NCBI GenBank assembly: GCA_916613615.1
Contig: OU744720.1
Location: 77,031,338-77,095,337 of the forward strand
Source of the DNA: Steromphala cineraria
Taxonomy: Eukaryota > Mollusca > Gastropoda > Trochida > Trochidae
Direction: 5' to 3'
Length of the DNA stretch: 64,000 nucleotides
The notes beneath the pieces are model-generated. The model worked only from the letters and a program-made list of their open reading frames with translations, made no database searches and was not told the origin of the DNA. The position numbers and the translations under genes are program-made. The stretch's first letter is position 1, and every line of letters begins with the position of its first letter. This document shows positions 1 to 12,100 of the stretch, piece after piece.

Positions 1-406
1 TTAATTGTTTTCTTAACGAACAAGCTATTGCAGTAGGTGATTGATTATATGTTTTCTTAACCAATTACGTATTGTTGTAGAGTCACCTCCATGGTTATAT
101 AACACAATTCAGTTTTTAAAAGTTTCAAAAGTTTACTTCTCTCACTCCCTACACCAAATATACGCCCAATAGATTTCCAAAATTCTATTGGGATTTAATC
201 ACACATAGTTTTACATTTACACCATGATTATTCTGCTATGCACATCTCATTCCAAAGCTTACAGAAAGTTTCATTCCACCACTCTCTAAGTATATATTTC
301 TGTTTGTTGAAATATTTTTGGATTGGAATCAGTTGGATAAGTGAACATATTGCAACTATCAAATGTAGGTTGAATACAATGAATATATATATTTTTTATT
401 TTCGAC

Positions 407-512
407 CCTTTTTCCTCGGCCCTTATGACTATTTACTTCGGCCCTTTTGACTTTTTCACTCGGCCCTTTTGACTTTTTTTATCGGCCTTTTCATCCTTCG
501 GGCCATTTGACC
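407..512. repeat. Short tandem array of about 25-bp 'TCGGCCCTTTTGACTTTTT' units
   Basis: Four or so imperfect copies of a unit close to CTCGGCCCTTTTGACTTTTT follow one another between AT-rich flanks. No coding role is visible. The rest of 1-670 holds only short chance open frames. Confidence 0.7.
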
Positions 513-673
513 AGATCCCATATATAACTGGTCAAAATAGTTAGTAGCGGTTGGTAATAGCATCAACATTGGAAATGCAAAAAATGAATAAGGATATTAA
601 ATGCTTGAATCACTTATCTCACAAATTCTCCATCATCAAAGTTTTCTCTGAAAAAGAAGGTTTGATATTGAAA

Positions 674-1146
674 TTTATCATCCAAAACTGTGTTCCACAG
701 GAGATATCGCTTGTGAAAGATCAAGCGATATCTCCTAGGAGATATCGCTTTGACAGTAGATTTTGAACAATGCCCTGTAGTCAGAAAATACATGACATCA
801 CAAACGTTTTACATCATCAGTAATGACATCACAATGCTATGACGTCATAAACACAACAACGTCACAATGCTATGACGTCATTAACATCATGACGTCACAA
901 TGCTATGACATCACTAGTTTAGGAGTTTTAGAGCTATGCAGTGTTTAAAGATGTACATTTTCCATGTTAATGTGATGAACAATGATTTTGGATGATAAAT
1001 AGAATCTCACCCTCGTGTCTTCTGATATCAAATATATCAACACTCGTTGATAAAAGTAAAATATCCTCGGCAAGCCTCGGATATGTGATACTTTTATCAA
1101 CTTGTGTTGATATATTTGATATCAGAAGACACTTGGGTGAGATTCT
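674..1146. mobile_element. Composite MITE/foldback element, copy 1, with TGACGTCA motifs
   Basis: The left part (674-999) is bounded by the inverted repeat TTTATCATCCAAAA / TTTTGGATGATAAA and carries several TGACGTCA or near-TGACGTCA boxes (about 840-910) and a GAGATATCGCTT palindrome cluster (about 705-750). The right part (1002-1146) is a foldback whose arms begin AGAATCTCACC and end GGTGAGATTCT around a CCTCGGCAAGCCTCGG centre. A highly similar copy in the same orientation lies at 4799-5273. There is no coding capacity, so it would be a non-autonomous DNA element. Confidence 0.8.
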
Positions 1147-2141
1147 CTATAACCTTTACATTCCATGACGTTATCACATGTCCACTTGGCCTTGGCGACG
1201 TTTTCATGATGGAATAAATATGTCACTTTGCCAATATTTTCAAATGCAGACCATAATAAATTTTTAACAATTTATCAAAGTTTTGTAAAAATGTATTCTC
1301 TTTAGAATTTGAATGGATCCGATAATTTCCCATTTCAAGGGAAACTTGACATAATATTATCATCGACTTATGATTTTGTTATGTTTCTAAAACCCATTTT
1401 GAAGACGTGTTTTCGTCACCTCTCCAGCTTCAGACACGAGTCGATCATCATTGCAACTCTTTGTTCATTTTTATTGAATGAACTAAAGTTTGCAAAAAGA
1501 TTCTTTTCAAAGTAACTATTATTCTTGGCGTTGCACTTGGCATTTAAACAATTTGTCCTTCTTCCGTGGTGATAATTCAGAGATTTTACGAGTGCTTTTG
1601 CCACTTTCACCAGGATTTACCTATTCAAAGTTATTTAATTACTCAACCATTTATTTTAATCATTAATTCAATGCAAAGCTGCATGAGTGTTTTGAAATCA
1701 AACAATTAAGATAAATTTGTGCAAGTTAATCTTTCCCTTGAAGCTATAAGAACTATATAAGATAAGATAATGGCTTTATTATCTTAAAAGGAAATTTGTT
1801 TTACATCTCATTCAGTTCTCCAGTATAAAACAATAACAAAGATAAAACAGATAAATAAAATATTCACATTTTATTGTGAAATGAAAAGATAATCAATAAC
1901 ATAAAAACATAAAGTGGCTACATTTCTATTTGACTTCACGGTTTACATACGATAGGAAATACTAAAAATTATTCAAAGAATTATTAGTTTAATGCTGGAC
2001 ATATTTTGTTGATATTAAACCAAACAAAAACAAATATTACACAATCATGTAACTAATGTTTAATTAAATTCTGTAATATACAACTGACAACAAAATTGTT
2101 TCGGAGTGCTTGAGTGTACAATCGTGATTCCATCGGGGACA
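1147..2141. other. AT-rich intergenic stretch, nothing recognised
   Basis: Only short open frames on both strands, none with conserved-looking composition. No gene or repeat structure that I can support. Confidence 0.5.
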
Positions 2142-2143
2142 TT

Positions 2144-2472
2144 ATATAATAATAATAATAATAATGATAAGTTTAACGTCAAGTATCCATCTTTGTAAGT
2201 TGCTCACCGACGGCATTATTACCCTGACGGATTGTACTTTTTCAAAGCTGCTTGCCTGCGCTGAGAGTCCATTTCGGACAGTACACCCGTTTAACCAGGT
2301 ACCCATTCTACAGCTGGGTGGACTGAGTGCAATGTGGATGAAGTGCCTTGCCCAAGGACACAACACAGCTTTTCGACCCAAGTCACAAATCTTTTGTGTC
2401 TCCACTGGGATTCGAACCCGGGTCGTTGGGGTGAGAGGCAGACACGCTAACCACTACACCACCGTGCTCCAC
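2144..2472 (-). mobile_element. tRNA-derived SINE with conserved central domain and ATT-repeat tail
   Basis: Read on the minus strand, the element starts near 2470 with a tRNA-like head: an A-box-like segment (GGTGTAGTGGTTAGCGTG) and a canonical B box (GGTTCGAATCC at about 2405-2416). It then has a body containing GTCCTTGGGCAAGGCACTTC, resembling the central domain shared by V-SINE/Meta-type SINEs, and ends in an ATT microsatellite tail at 2148-2167. The head lacks a full cloverleaf, so it is not a functional tRNA gene. The family name is my inference. Confidence 0.8.
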
Positions 2473-2499
2473 AATATATAACATATATAACATTTATTA

Positions 2500-2766
2500 C
2501 CTACGAGGGCAGTCATACCGAGGTTCATATTTTTCATATGTTGCCCTAGGGCAAAATATCACTTTTTCATTGTGACGTCACGTTATAAACAATGATTTGA
2601 CGTCACGGTTCACCTATGACGTCACAATCTAAACGGGCCGGCGGCGGCTAGTCCGCCTATGCTCGGAAGTAGTTTTGAGTATTTTCTTACATTTTGGGAC
2701 TACGGTAATAAACAGAATATCATATTCGTGCCCATGGCATACTATGTCATGGACACTCATATATAA
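2500..2766. mobile_element. Dispersed non-coding element, copy 1 (AGGGCAGTCAT... family)
   Basis: It starts with a sequence close to GAGGGCAGTCATACCGAGGT, contains three GACGTCAC boxes, and continues TTTTGAGTATTTTCTTACATTTT and AGAATATCATATTCGTGCC. A diverged full-length relative in the same orientation is at 37810-38060. The start also resembles an end of the element at 51428-51672, so these may share terminal sequences. Confidence 0.7.
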
Positions 2767-3881
2767 TATCCTCTATATATGTATATAGAGTCCCTATTTC
2801 CATGACATAATGTTTAAAGAACAAGATTTCATTCTTAATTCATTCATTTGGTTCTTAAACCGTTTTTAACTGCTAGCTAGGACACCGCTGGAGACATAAC
2901 TGAACACCTTTTCTTTGTGTGCATAAACCACCGATTCCATTGTATTTTCTCACGTTAACAAATAAAATAATGTCCAGAAAAAGCTTATTATGACCATTTG
3001 AACGTTACCGTTTCAATATAAGAAAAGAAAGTCTTCAGAATTGTTCCAAAAGGTAAATGTGATTTGTGTTACTACAATTCTCCACCACTTTGATTTTTTT
3101 TCGATTTTTTTTTAACTGACAGGTTTCATTCCCGAACCAACTTTAAAAAGTAAACTTTTAAACCACTTTAAATGAAGGTTCTGTTGAATATAATCATGAT
3201 AGTTCGATCAATTCCGAAGAGTTTCAACAGAGACGTTCGTTGGATAGATCTTCTCTGCTACAATTGTAAATGTTGCTGCCCCTTCTGAAATAACTTCTCC
3301 GTATTTCCAATTCCATGTGAGTTTAGAATCAATGGTAGTACCGAAGTGCCAGTACCTATATTCATTACATTTTATTACAATCTTTTAGATTACAAATTAC
3401 AATCAATGCTCACAGCATGTAATGTATACTTTTAGTTATCATAGAATATATAAATTTCTCCCTCAAATAATGTTTTTATCTTAAAATGTCTTAACGTTTT
3501 TTTAGTCAATTTGAATCTAAATTAAAAAAATATGCATGTCGTTTCATGTCGCAATGAACATTACATTAGTTGCCACGAAAATACTAATGGAATTCGTGAC
3601 GTCATTAGAACTAATGCACAACATCAAATATTGTTTACCAATCTTATTCCTTTTAGGGATATGATCTCAAATATTGATTTGAATATCTCATATACATAAA
3701 GAACAACTAAAAGTACAGAATATATAATCTAAGCGTTTGAAATGATGATTATTTTATGTTGAACATTACGTTGCAAAAAGTGTCATGGCTGCGCCCAGAG
3801 AACAACATGACAACATGATTCCGAAATGTTATTAAGCAAATGTGTCAATAAGAATAATGTCATCATAAACAAATTACCAAA
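2767..3881. other. AT-rich region upstream of TSEN34
   Basis: No open frame or repeat that I can support. It should hold the TSEN34 promoter and 5' UTR; no TATA or initiator motif stands out, so I mark no transcription start. Confidence 0.4.
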
Positions 3882-6013
3882 ATGGAAGATAAAATCAAAT
3901 TAGAGGTTGTTCATGGCCGTGTGCTTGTGTGGAATGCTGATGGTAAACTAACAATTATTATACGTTCAGTAATGAGGTAGTGCCAACACTAGTGGCAAAG
4001 GGAGGTAATGCACATACAGTAGAGTTTAGACAGTGTTTGACAACCCAATGATAAGTGTAAATGGTAATGGTCAAATAAAATCATATGCTGTGACGCTCAG
4101 TATTAGGCTTAATATCTGATAATTGAAAGACTAAATTCCAACAGCATTTGCAGTTTCTAGTTACTATAGTTACATCGAATATAGTCCAGCATGCTAGACG
4201 TACGTCTTCCTGCGTCGATGTGCACATTTATCGCACATAAAGCGAAGTTTAGGTTATCTGAACTACATCGAATAGGATAAATCTTTGAATCAAATTTACA
4301 ATTTGATATTTATAATTGATATCTGTTTGTATTACTGATTTGCAAGTAATTACTCTTCAATAATGCCATCAATGGTTAAAGTCTTTCCTTAGAAATGTGG
4401 AATCTTTTTAGTCAATGTGGCTATACATTACTTTGTGTTTGATTTGCTACTTGACAACAATGTTTTGAAATATGTCTTAGAAGGCAGGCAAGCAGCTATT
4501 TAGAACACTAATTGACATTTAAGAAAGCCATTAACATTCGGCGTAAAGTGCTTGCTGTGACAATTTCTGATGATATCAGTGGAACATATATTATATTGAA
4601 TGTAATTAGGCTGAATCAAGCATAGTTTATTATAAGATTTCTAGAAATGTATCACAATATGAATTCTTTTATTATCATTACTTTAAGATAAAGCCTTGTT
4701 GTCTTGTTTTGCTAAAATGGTGTCAAATACTTTCATAAGCCTTTACTTAAGCCTTCTTTACTATAGAAAATGAACCAAAAATATATGGTATAAGGATCTT
4801 TATCATCCAAAACTGGGTTCCACAGGAGATATCGCTTGTGGAAGATCAAGCGATATCTCCTAGGAGATATCGCTTTGACAGTAGATTTTGAACAATGCCC
4901 TGTAATCAGAAAATACATGCCATCACAAATGTTTTACATCATCAGTCATGACGTCACAATGCTATGACGTCATAAACACAATGGCGTCATAATGCAATGA
5001 CGTCATAAACACCATGACGTCACAATGCTATGACATCACTGGTTTAGGAGTTTTAGGGCTATGCAATGTTCAAAGATGTACATTTTTCATGCAAATGTGA
5101 TGAAAAATTATTTTGGATGATAAATAGAATCTCACCCTCGTATCTTCTGACATCAAATATATCAACACTCGATGATAAAAGTAAAATATCCTCGGCAAGC
5201 CTCGGATATTTGTTACTTTTATCAACTTGTGTTGATATATTTGATATCAGAAGACACTTGGGTGAGATTCTCTATATATATAGACAAGTTGTTTATCATA
5301 GTAACTTGCCTCAAGGACTACTGATCTCTAGTATTTCTGTCAAACACATGACCTAAAATATATTAAAGATTAGGACTATTTTGAAGATGTAAAATGTATA
5401 TATATTTCTTTTGTTGTCAGATGCTCGAACTCTACGAGAGGAATACCGGATTGTTGGTACCCTTGTCGGGTGCTTGCCTCGTGCACCACGTCAAAACCTG
5501 CACCTCGGCCTTCCCATACAGCTCATGCCAGAGGAAACCAATCTTCTACTGCAAAAAGGTTCCATCCTCCATAGTATTGAAATTTTTGGATGATTAAGAT
5601 GAATTAATATTTGAAATGTTCATGGAAATCTCATCTGGTTTCTTTAGTAACGTGAATTGACCATAAAGGAATCTGATAACAATCAACATTTATGAGAAAA
5701 AATATGAATGATGTTATATGATTTTGAATATTGAATAACACTAGCATATTTACAAATTAAAACAATTGAATAGATGAATAAAGTAAACTATTGAAGCAAC
5801 TGACATTCATCTGGTTTAGAAATTTCAATCTGAATATCTTTGCTGTTCTAGATGAACTGATAAATTTGGAGATGGCAAGCTGTACAACTTTCCTACTGTT
5901 TCAGGATATGCAGAGTTAGTTACAAGCTCAAACAATAGAGAAGAAGATGAGTTTAAGCAGAAATCATTCCAAAAGATGCGGTCTGAAAACTATGAGGGAC
6001 AGGTATGAACAAC

Positions 6014-6047
<34 letters not shown>

Positions 6048-6064
6048 CTCTGTATTCTTCACAT

Positions 6065-6103
<39 letters not shown>

Positions 6104-9100
6104 TCCTCAAACCCTGTAACAATCAAAAACTCAGCAGCCAGGGGACTGCCAAGTCGACATACATAATTGAAATCAAATTCAGTCTGGGTTACAAGGAAGC
6201 CTTTTTTAAACAATAAAATACAGACAGAAACTTTCACACACCATTCACACCAATACTAATTCAATGTCAAAAAGTTAGACATAACTGATTCAGTCGTCTT
6301 TGAATAAACAATGGTACATAATCCACTTGGCATAAAATTCTTTTTTGCAACATTTTTCTATATAATATCTCAATCTCAACTCATTTTTAAAATGAGTAAA
6401 ACTTGGTAGTGAGGCGTTCAGCTTGCATTTGTACAAGTAGTATTTACCTAATAAAATGAATAAATCAAAAACAGCATCAGTGAAAACATTTTTTTTACAG
6501 CCAAAGATTATCAATTCCAAAGAGAGTTTAAGGTTATGGATGTGATTACAGTTTTCAGTTAACCAAGAAAGAAATATTGACCAAAATACTTGTACGAATT
6601 CGCAATCCCAGAACAAGTGACAAATGGATTCCTGTTCTTCATTACAGAAAGTACATAGATCAGAGTCTTTAATTCTAATTTTTGTAAGAAATATATTTGT
6701 AGTTAAAATTCTATGGAGTATCCTGTACTGAAACCATCTTAATTTAGTATCTTGTGTTGTTTTAAATGGTTTTAAAAAGATACAATTCCAATCAAGATCA
6801 CCATTAAATTCTTCTTGCCATTTGGACTGAGCTCTTGGTTTCCTATCTGAAGAACACAAGATGTAGTAATATGCTTTTGAGCCTTTTTTAACTGAAAGTA
6901 GCAAGCGAGTAATTGGTGGGCTTACAGAACAATGTCCAGTGTCTTCTTTCAGTATTGACAAACTCGAAAAATATTTTCTTATAGCACTAACCACACCATA
7001 ATACTGTAAAAAGGATACATTCAAATGATACGTTCTATTAAATACATCGAGAGACAGATAATCACCATGGTCATTAACAAGATCACTAATTTGAGTAATA
7101 CCTTTGGAAAACCAACTTTCATAAAAGACTGTTTTCTTACTAACAAGAATGTTGCTATTATAAAATATATGCTCAGACAAAAAGTCTTGAAAGTTAACAG
7201 GTTTGATTTTCCTTGAGAAGTCCAAACAAGCATTAAAACAGTCAATCCAGAAGGGATTGTCAAGGTTACAAAAAATTTTCTTCAAAAAACGTTTTTTGTT
7301 TTTTTGTTAAATTCTAATTGAAATCGACAATATTATAAACAATCTATAGAAATGGATAAAACCCACAGCCTCAGATGTACTAGAAAGAAAAAATTGATAA
7401 ACATAAGGGAGACATTTTTATTGGGCAGAAGCCATTTATTTAAGAAATATAATAAAAAAAGTGTTTCTTTTGACAGCCAACTTTGGCTAAGTTTGATTGA
7501 CAGTTATATCCATAAAATTCATCTTTATTTTTACACGCAGATTGAGATGTTCAAGCAGGATCGGAAGAGAGAGATTTATCGTAATTTGAGTAAAATCCAA
7601 GAGGGTAAGAAAGCAAAGAGACAAAAGTTGAAAGAAGAGAGGAAAATGGCCGGAGAAGAAGTATCGGAGGAAGAGGACTCCGAAGAAGAGTTTGACGTTG
7701 AGACCATCCACATTCCTCCGGTCGGTCAGGAGAACTCAATGGTGCAGATCTTCACAGGTGAGGAGGAACCGTTCTGCAACATCAGCATATATGTCATTGT
7801 TACGCTCTGACCTATCTCCCGATAATCAAGCAAGTGGTCTCATATAGCAATAGCAAACTCAAATGATGCCCTTTCAGTGATAGCGGAAAACTGGTTCCAA
7901 GGCCACGTTTCCCTTGCTCATAGTGTGATTCAAATCATGGGAGTGCTATAAATTAATATTTCTCATTTCCTGCTGGACACTCCAAACAAATATGCAAGCA
8001 GTTCTTTATAAGATTTTCACAAGAGGCATCGCTAAATAACAGTGTACAGTGTTTGTAAATAGTTTGACTGAAAACAGACAGGCTAAATTTAACGTTAAGT
8101 AACCAGCCGTCAGCGATACGAAACTAATTGCTTGATGGATATCAGGGGATAGTTTGGAGCATAATACATAGACATATACACTGATGTAGCAGAATAAGGA
8201 AAAACACTCTAACCACTTTGCATGCTAGTTGAGATTTACATGTACAACTACCGGTAATCAATATTGTTCATGGCAGATTCTGTGATGTAGGGGTTCCCGC
8301 CTCTCCTATTTAAACCTTTTGATAAATATTACCCATACGGGCGAGGATACACGAGTGGATATTTATTGATATCCGCACATGTGCTTTTTAGTGATTCTCA
8401 ACGTTGATTGGTCGGTTCCTAAGAGAATGAAAGACGATTGGTCGACGGAACTATTTTCAAGTTTCATTGATAAATTGAACGTGTCGAACGTATGTCGATT
8501 AGGTTAAAAATAAAATCGTAGAATGATGAATATTACTGTACATCATATAACTTACAGGTTGATATTTAAACGCAGTATTATTTGAAACTATTCATCTATG
8601 TGATAAATTTCATTGTGATCTCAAGATTGTGCTTTTTCCAAAGGTACAATAAGCGCTGTCTGTTTGTAAACAAACATGGCTGCCTTCGAAAATTCATGAA
8701 ATCTATCCAAGCACAAGAATTTCACTGATCCTTAGTAGTTATTAACACATAAAAACCATAGGGACTCAAATTCAATACATACATTCACGAAAGCAATAAC
8801 TTTTACAAATCAACATACTCATAGTTGATCAGCCCTGGGAATCCTACCGTGATCACAGGCCGATTAGAGTTATCGTTCTTGACACTTGCTACGTGAATGA
8901 AAGTAACGTCGAAAGAAACAAATGTTGTTCAAACTTCAGATTATTTGATTATCCTGACATACAGACTTGTTTTGATGCATTCTTTGTAAGTTTCTCTTAA
9001 AGATATTGCCACTTTTATCAATTATAGTTTTGAAAAATTGACAGGTTTTTGAAATTTTCGTTAGGCCTACAACATTGTGCCGTCAACAACACATCACAGT

Positions 9101-12100
9101 GGTAGTACGGCGTGACGATCGGCTGATTTAAATACTTATTATCTTTATCAAATAATGTTGTTTGTTAAGAGTTTTATGTGTGTTAATTTGTTCAAGGTTG
9201 AAAAGTGTATTATATCATTCAGGGACAATAGTTTCGTCATTTTCGTATTGTTTTGAAACTGAACTAGAGTCCGATGCGTTGTTGACTAATTTACTCTGGA
9301 GATGTTCAGTTGGACACACGTATGAATACTGATCAGCTGATTGGTATCACTTACTACAGCATTACTACGATTTCTCAATCCCATTTTTTCACTCATGTTT
9401 TAATTATATTTCATTATAAATGGGTAATATATAGAATAACCAACTCGGTACGAGTGATTACAGGATATCTGTCCTCGTCAAAATAATGTTCAGTCGCTCG
9501 CCAAGGCTCGCGACTGTGAACATTATATCGACTTGGGCAGATATCCCGTAATCACTCATACCTCGTTGGTTATTCTCTAAATATCACACCAGCAGAGTGA
9601 ACATACTGGAATGTAGTTAGTTGATAATTGAGGGTCTGCTTCTCACCTTGGTCGCCGGCCATGTCATACCTAAGGATGTTTAGGGCTTCCACGTGTACTC
9701 GAGCCTGAGTCGGGTCAAGCGTTTTTAGGACTCGAGGACTCAAAAAGTGTTAAACACTGTTAATTATTTATGTTATTTCAGTCTGTTTGTCTGTATTGTG
9801 TGAAGATAGACGATCCTTTCAAGCGTTGATGTCAAAATTATTCTATATGCGACCATTTTAAAGTCGAATTATATGTCATAATATCTAATATAAGAATGTC
9901 GGGTACTCGGGTCCGAATTGAGTCTGACCACTTGAGTACTCGAGTCCAATTTTTTGTGGAAGCCTTATTGGAGATGTTGCAGCCTTGCTTGACACTCGAC
10001 TTTGTAAAGAAAGAACATTGCTTATATATTGGTGCGAAACTGAGGCTGCTGGATGCGGTGGGCACAAAACAAATTTCTGAATTTCCTTTGTAATTGTTCC
10101 TAGAATGGGTCCTGGAGTTATTTCCCTTAAAAATTGAGAAGAAGGATACTTTTACAATTGCTTTTACAAATTGGGTCCCATTTTTTTTAATATGCCAAAA
10201 ATGCCGCCCTCAGCTCATCACCTAGGAACACGGAGGACAATAAAGAATTATTATTGTTCCCAATAGAACAGGGGATATTGTATTCAATGGCTCCATACAG
10301 ATGCCTGTATTATAACTGGTTTTCTCGCTATCCACCAGAGAGCCCATGGCAAGACACCAGACAGCCAGCGGGACACCTGTGGACATTCCCAGAGTCAGAA
10401 CGGGACAGATTTCGTAGCAGGGTGTTCTCTCATCTGTGGGAGAAGGGGTACTTCATGACTGGAGGAGGCAAGTTTGGGGGAGATTTCCTTGTTTATCCAG
10501 GTATGTAAAATCACTAAAGTGTTGGCTACTCAATTCATTGTATCACTTGTGAGGGACTAGGGGACGTACCTATAATACATGAATATATTTTTGGGAAACT
10601 CAAGTCAACCATAATTTCAAACATAAGAAAAAAAATATTTTTATTTATCTTTATCATGTACAAATGTACCTTATATATGAGGTACAGTAGAACACGGATA
10701 TAGTGAACAATCGGATATAGCGAAAAAAAAGTCAGGTCCCGTCCCTATATAATATCATTAAAATCATATGCGTATAGCGTACACCGGATATTGGGAACTG
10801 AATTCTTTGGTCCCTTGGAGTTCGCTATATCCGAGTTCTACTGTATATGATTTTGACAGCAATTTGGGATGGCTGAGAAACGGGGTCGTCTTATATACTA
10901 GGTAGCCTTATACATTGTAATATACGGTAATTTTTAATGAATAAACCCTTGCCTGCCAGGTGGGGTATAAGACATATGCGTTAAGAAGACTTCAAATAGG
11001 GAATATATCATCACAATTTATTATATATCTGCATCATGCTATCTTATGTGTCCAGGGAGAAATTTTAACTTTTATGTCATGCTTAAAAAATAAAATTATG
11101 TTGTTATTGAAAGACTGATGAATCAACACACCAATTTTGGTTGATTTTTGATGATTTTACAAAATCATCAAACATCAACCAAAATATGTGTGTTGATTCA
11201 GCAGTCTTTCAATAACAACATAATTTTATTTTTTAAGCAAAAGGATTTATGTATTTAAAACCCAAAAATAAAAACCCTCAAAAGAAAAAAAAAAAATCAT
11301 AGATCAAGATTGTTAAGATCATTTTAAAATTTTCATATTTTGCCTAAAACACAGTTTCGTACTAACTTCTTTGAGAGGCAGTTTCATACTAGGTTGACAA
11401 AAGCCAACGGTTTAAGAAATTCACTGGCTTCTCTCAGATAAGTCGTTTACAAGGGTTTAGTTAGAACATTTCCACTATAGTAGTATGCATTTTATATTGA
11501 CATGTGCATCAATGCTTTAACTCTCCAATCATTACATGCTTTAGTACACTGCAAAATATTGAGCATACAATGCATCTTCCGCACACATCGGGCAAGATAT
11601 GCATTTACAAGAAATTCTTATTATATACTCATGTAATCTAAGGATAGTAATACAAGGGTGCAATACGGAATACGTAGTCGAATTCCGTATTGCACTCCAG
11701 AATCCGTATTGCACGCCTGCCGGTTCTACTTTTTTAAAGCTTCGGCAATTCTCAGAAAATTTCTCAAGTAACAATCATTTTTCTAATTACAACATCAAAA
11801 TTAATGTATCTCAATGCATTGGTAAAAACCTACTTTTTAATATAACATCGAAAAATAAAATTGTGAGAAACTAGAGTTATCATAAGTAAAGAAACTGCAA
11901 AACACTTTGAAAAAGGAAATCCTGAACCAAATTCTGAGAGCATCGCTAGCGATACTCGTCATTATGCCATCATAGCCGACAACGATTATGACGTCATTTC
12001 CATGGTGACGTCGTTTGAATGAAGCCCGTCCCGCCTGAATTTTACGTTTTTCATATTCAGGACTATATAAATAATGGCTATGGAATTACTTTTATCACGT

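Noticed and set aside
2400..2472. Possible tRNA gene on the minus strand
   Set aside because: A and B boxes are present but no full cloverleaf can be drawn, and the sequence continues into a SINE body with a microsatellite tail.
2142..2481. Overlapping frames of 87 and 105 codons on both strands
   Set aside because: Both fall wholly within the SINE.
5947..6216. 89-codon frame with Phe runs
   Set aside because: Only the first part is coding (TSEN34 exon 3); the Phe runs are the LINE poly(A) tract read as poly(T).
7352..7540. N-terminal extension of the frame holding TSEN34 exon 4
   Set aside because: A clear acceptor (TTTTTACACGCAG) precedes ATTGAG at 7541, and the upstream part is AT-rich intron without family similarity.
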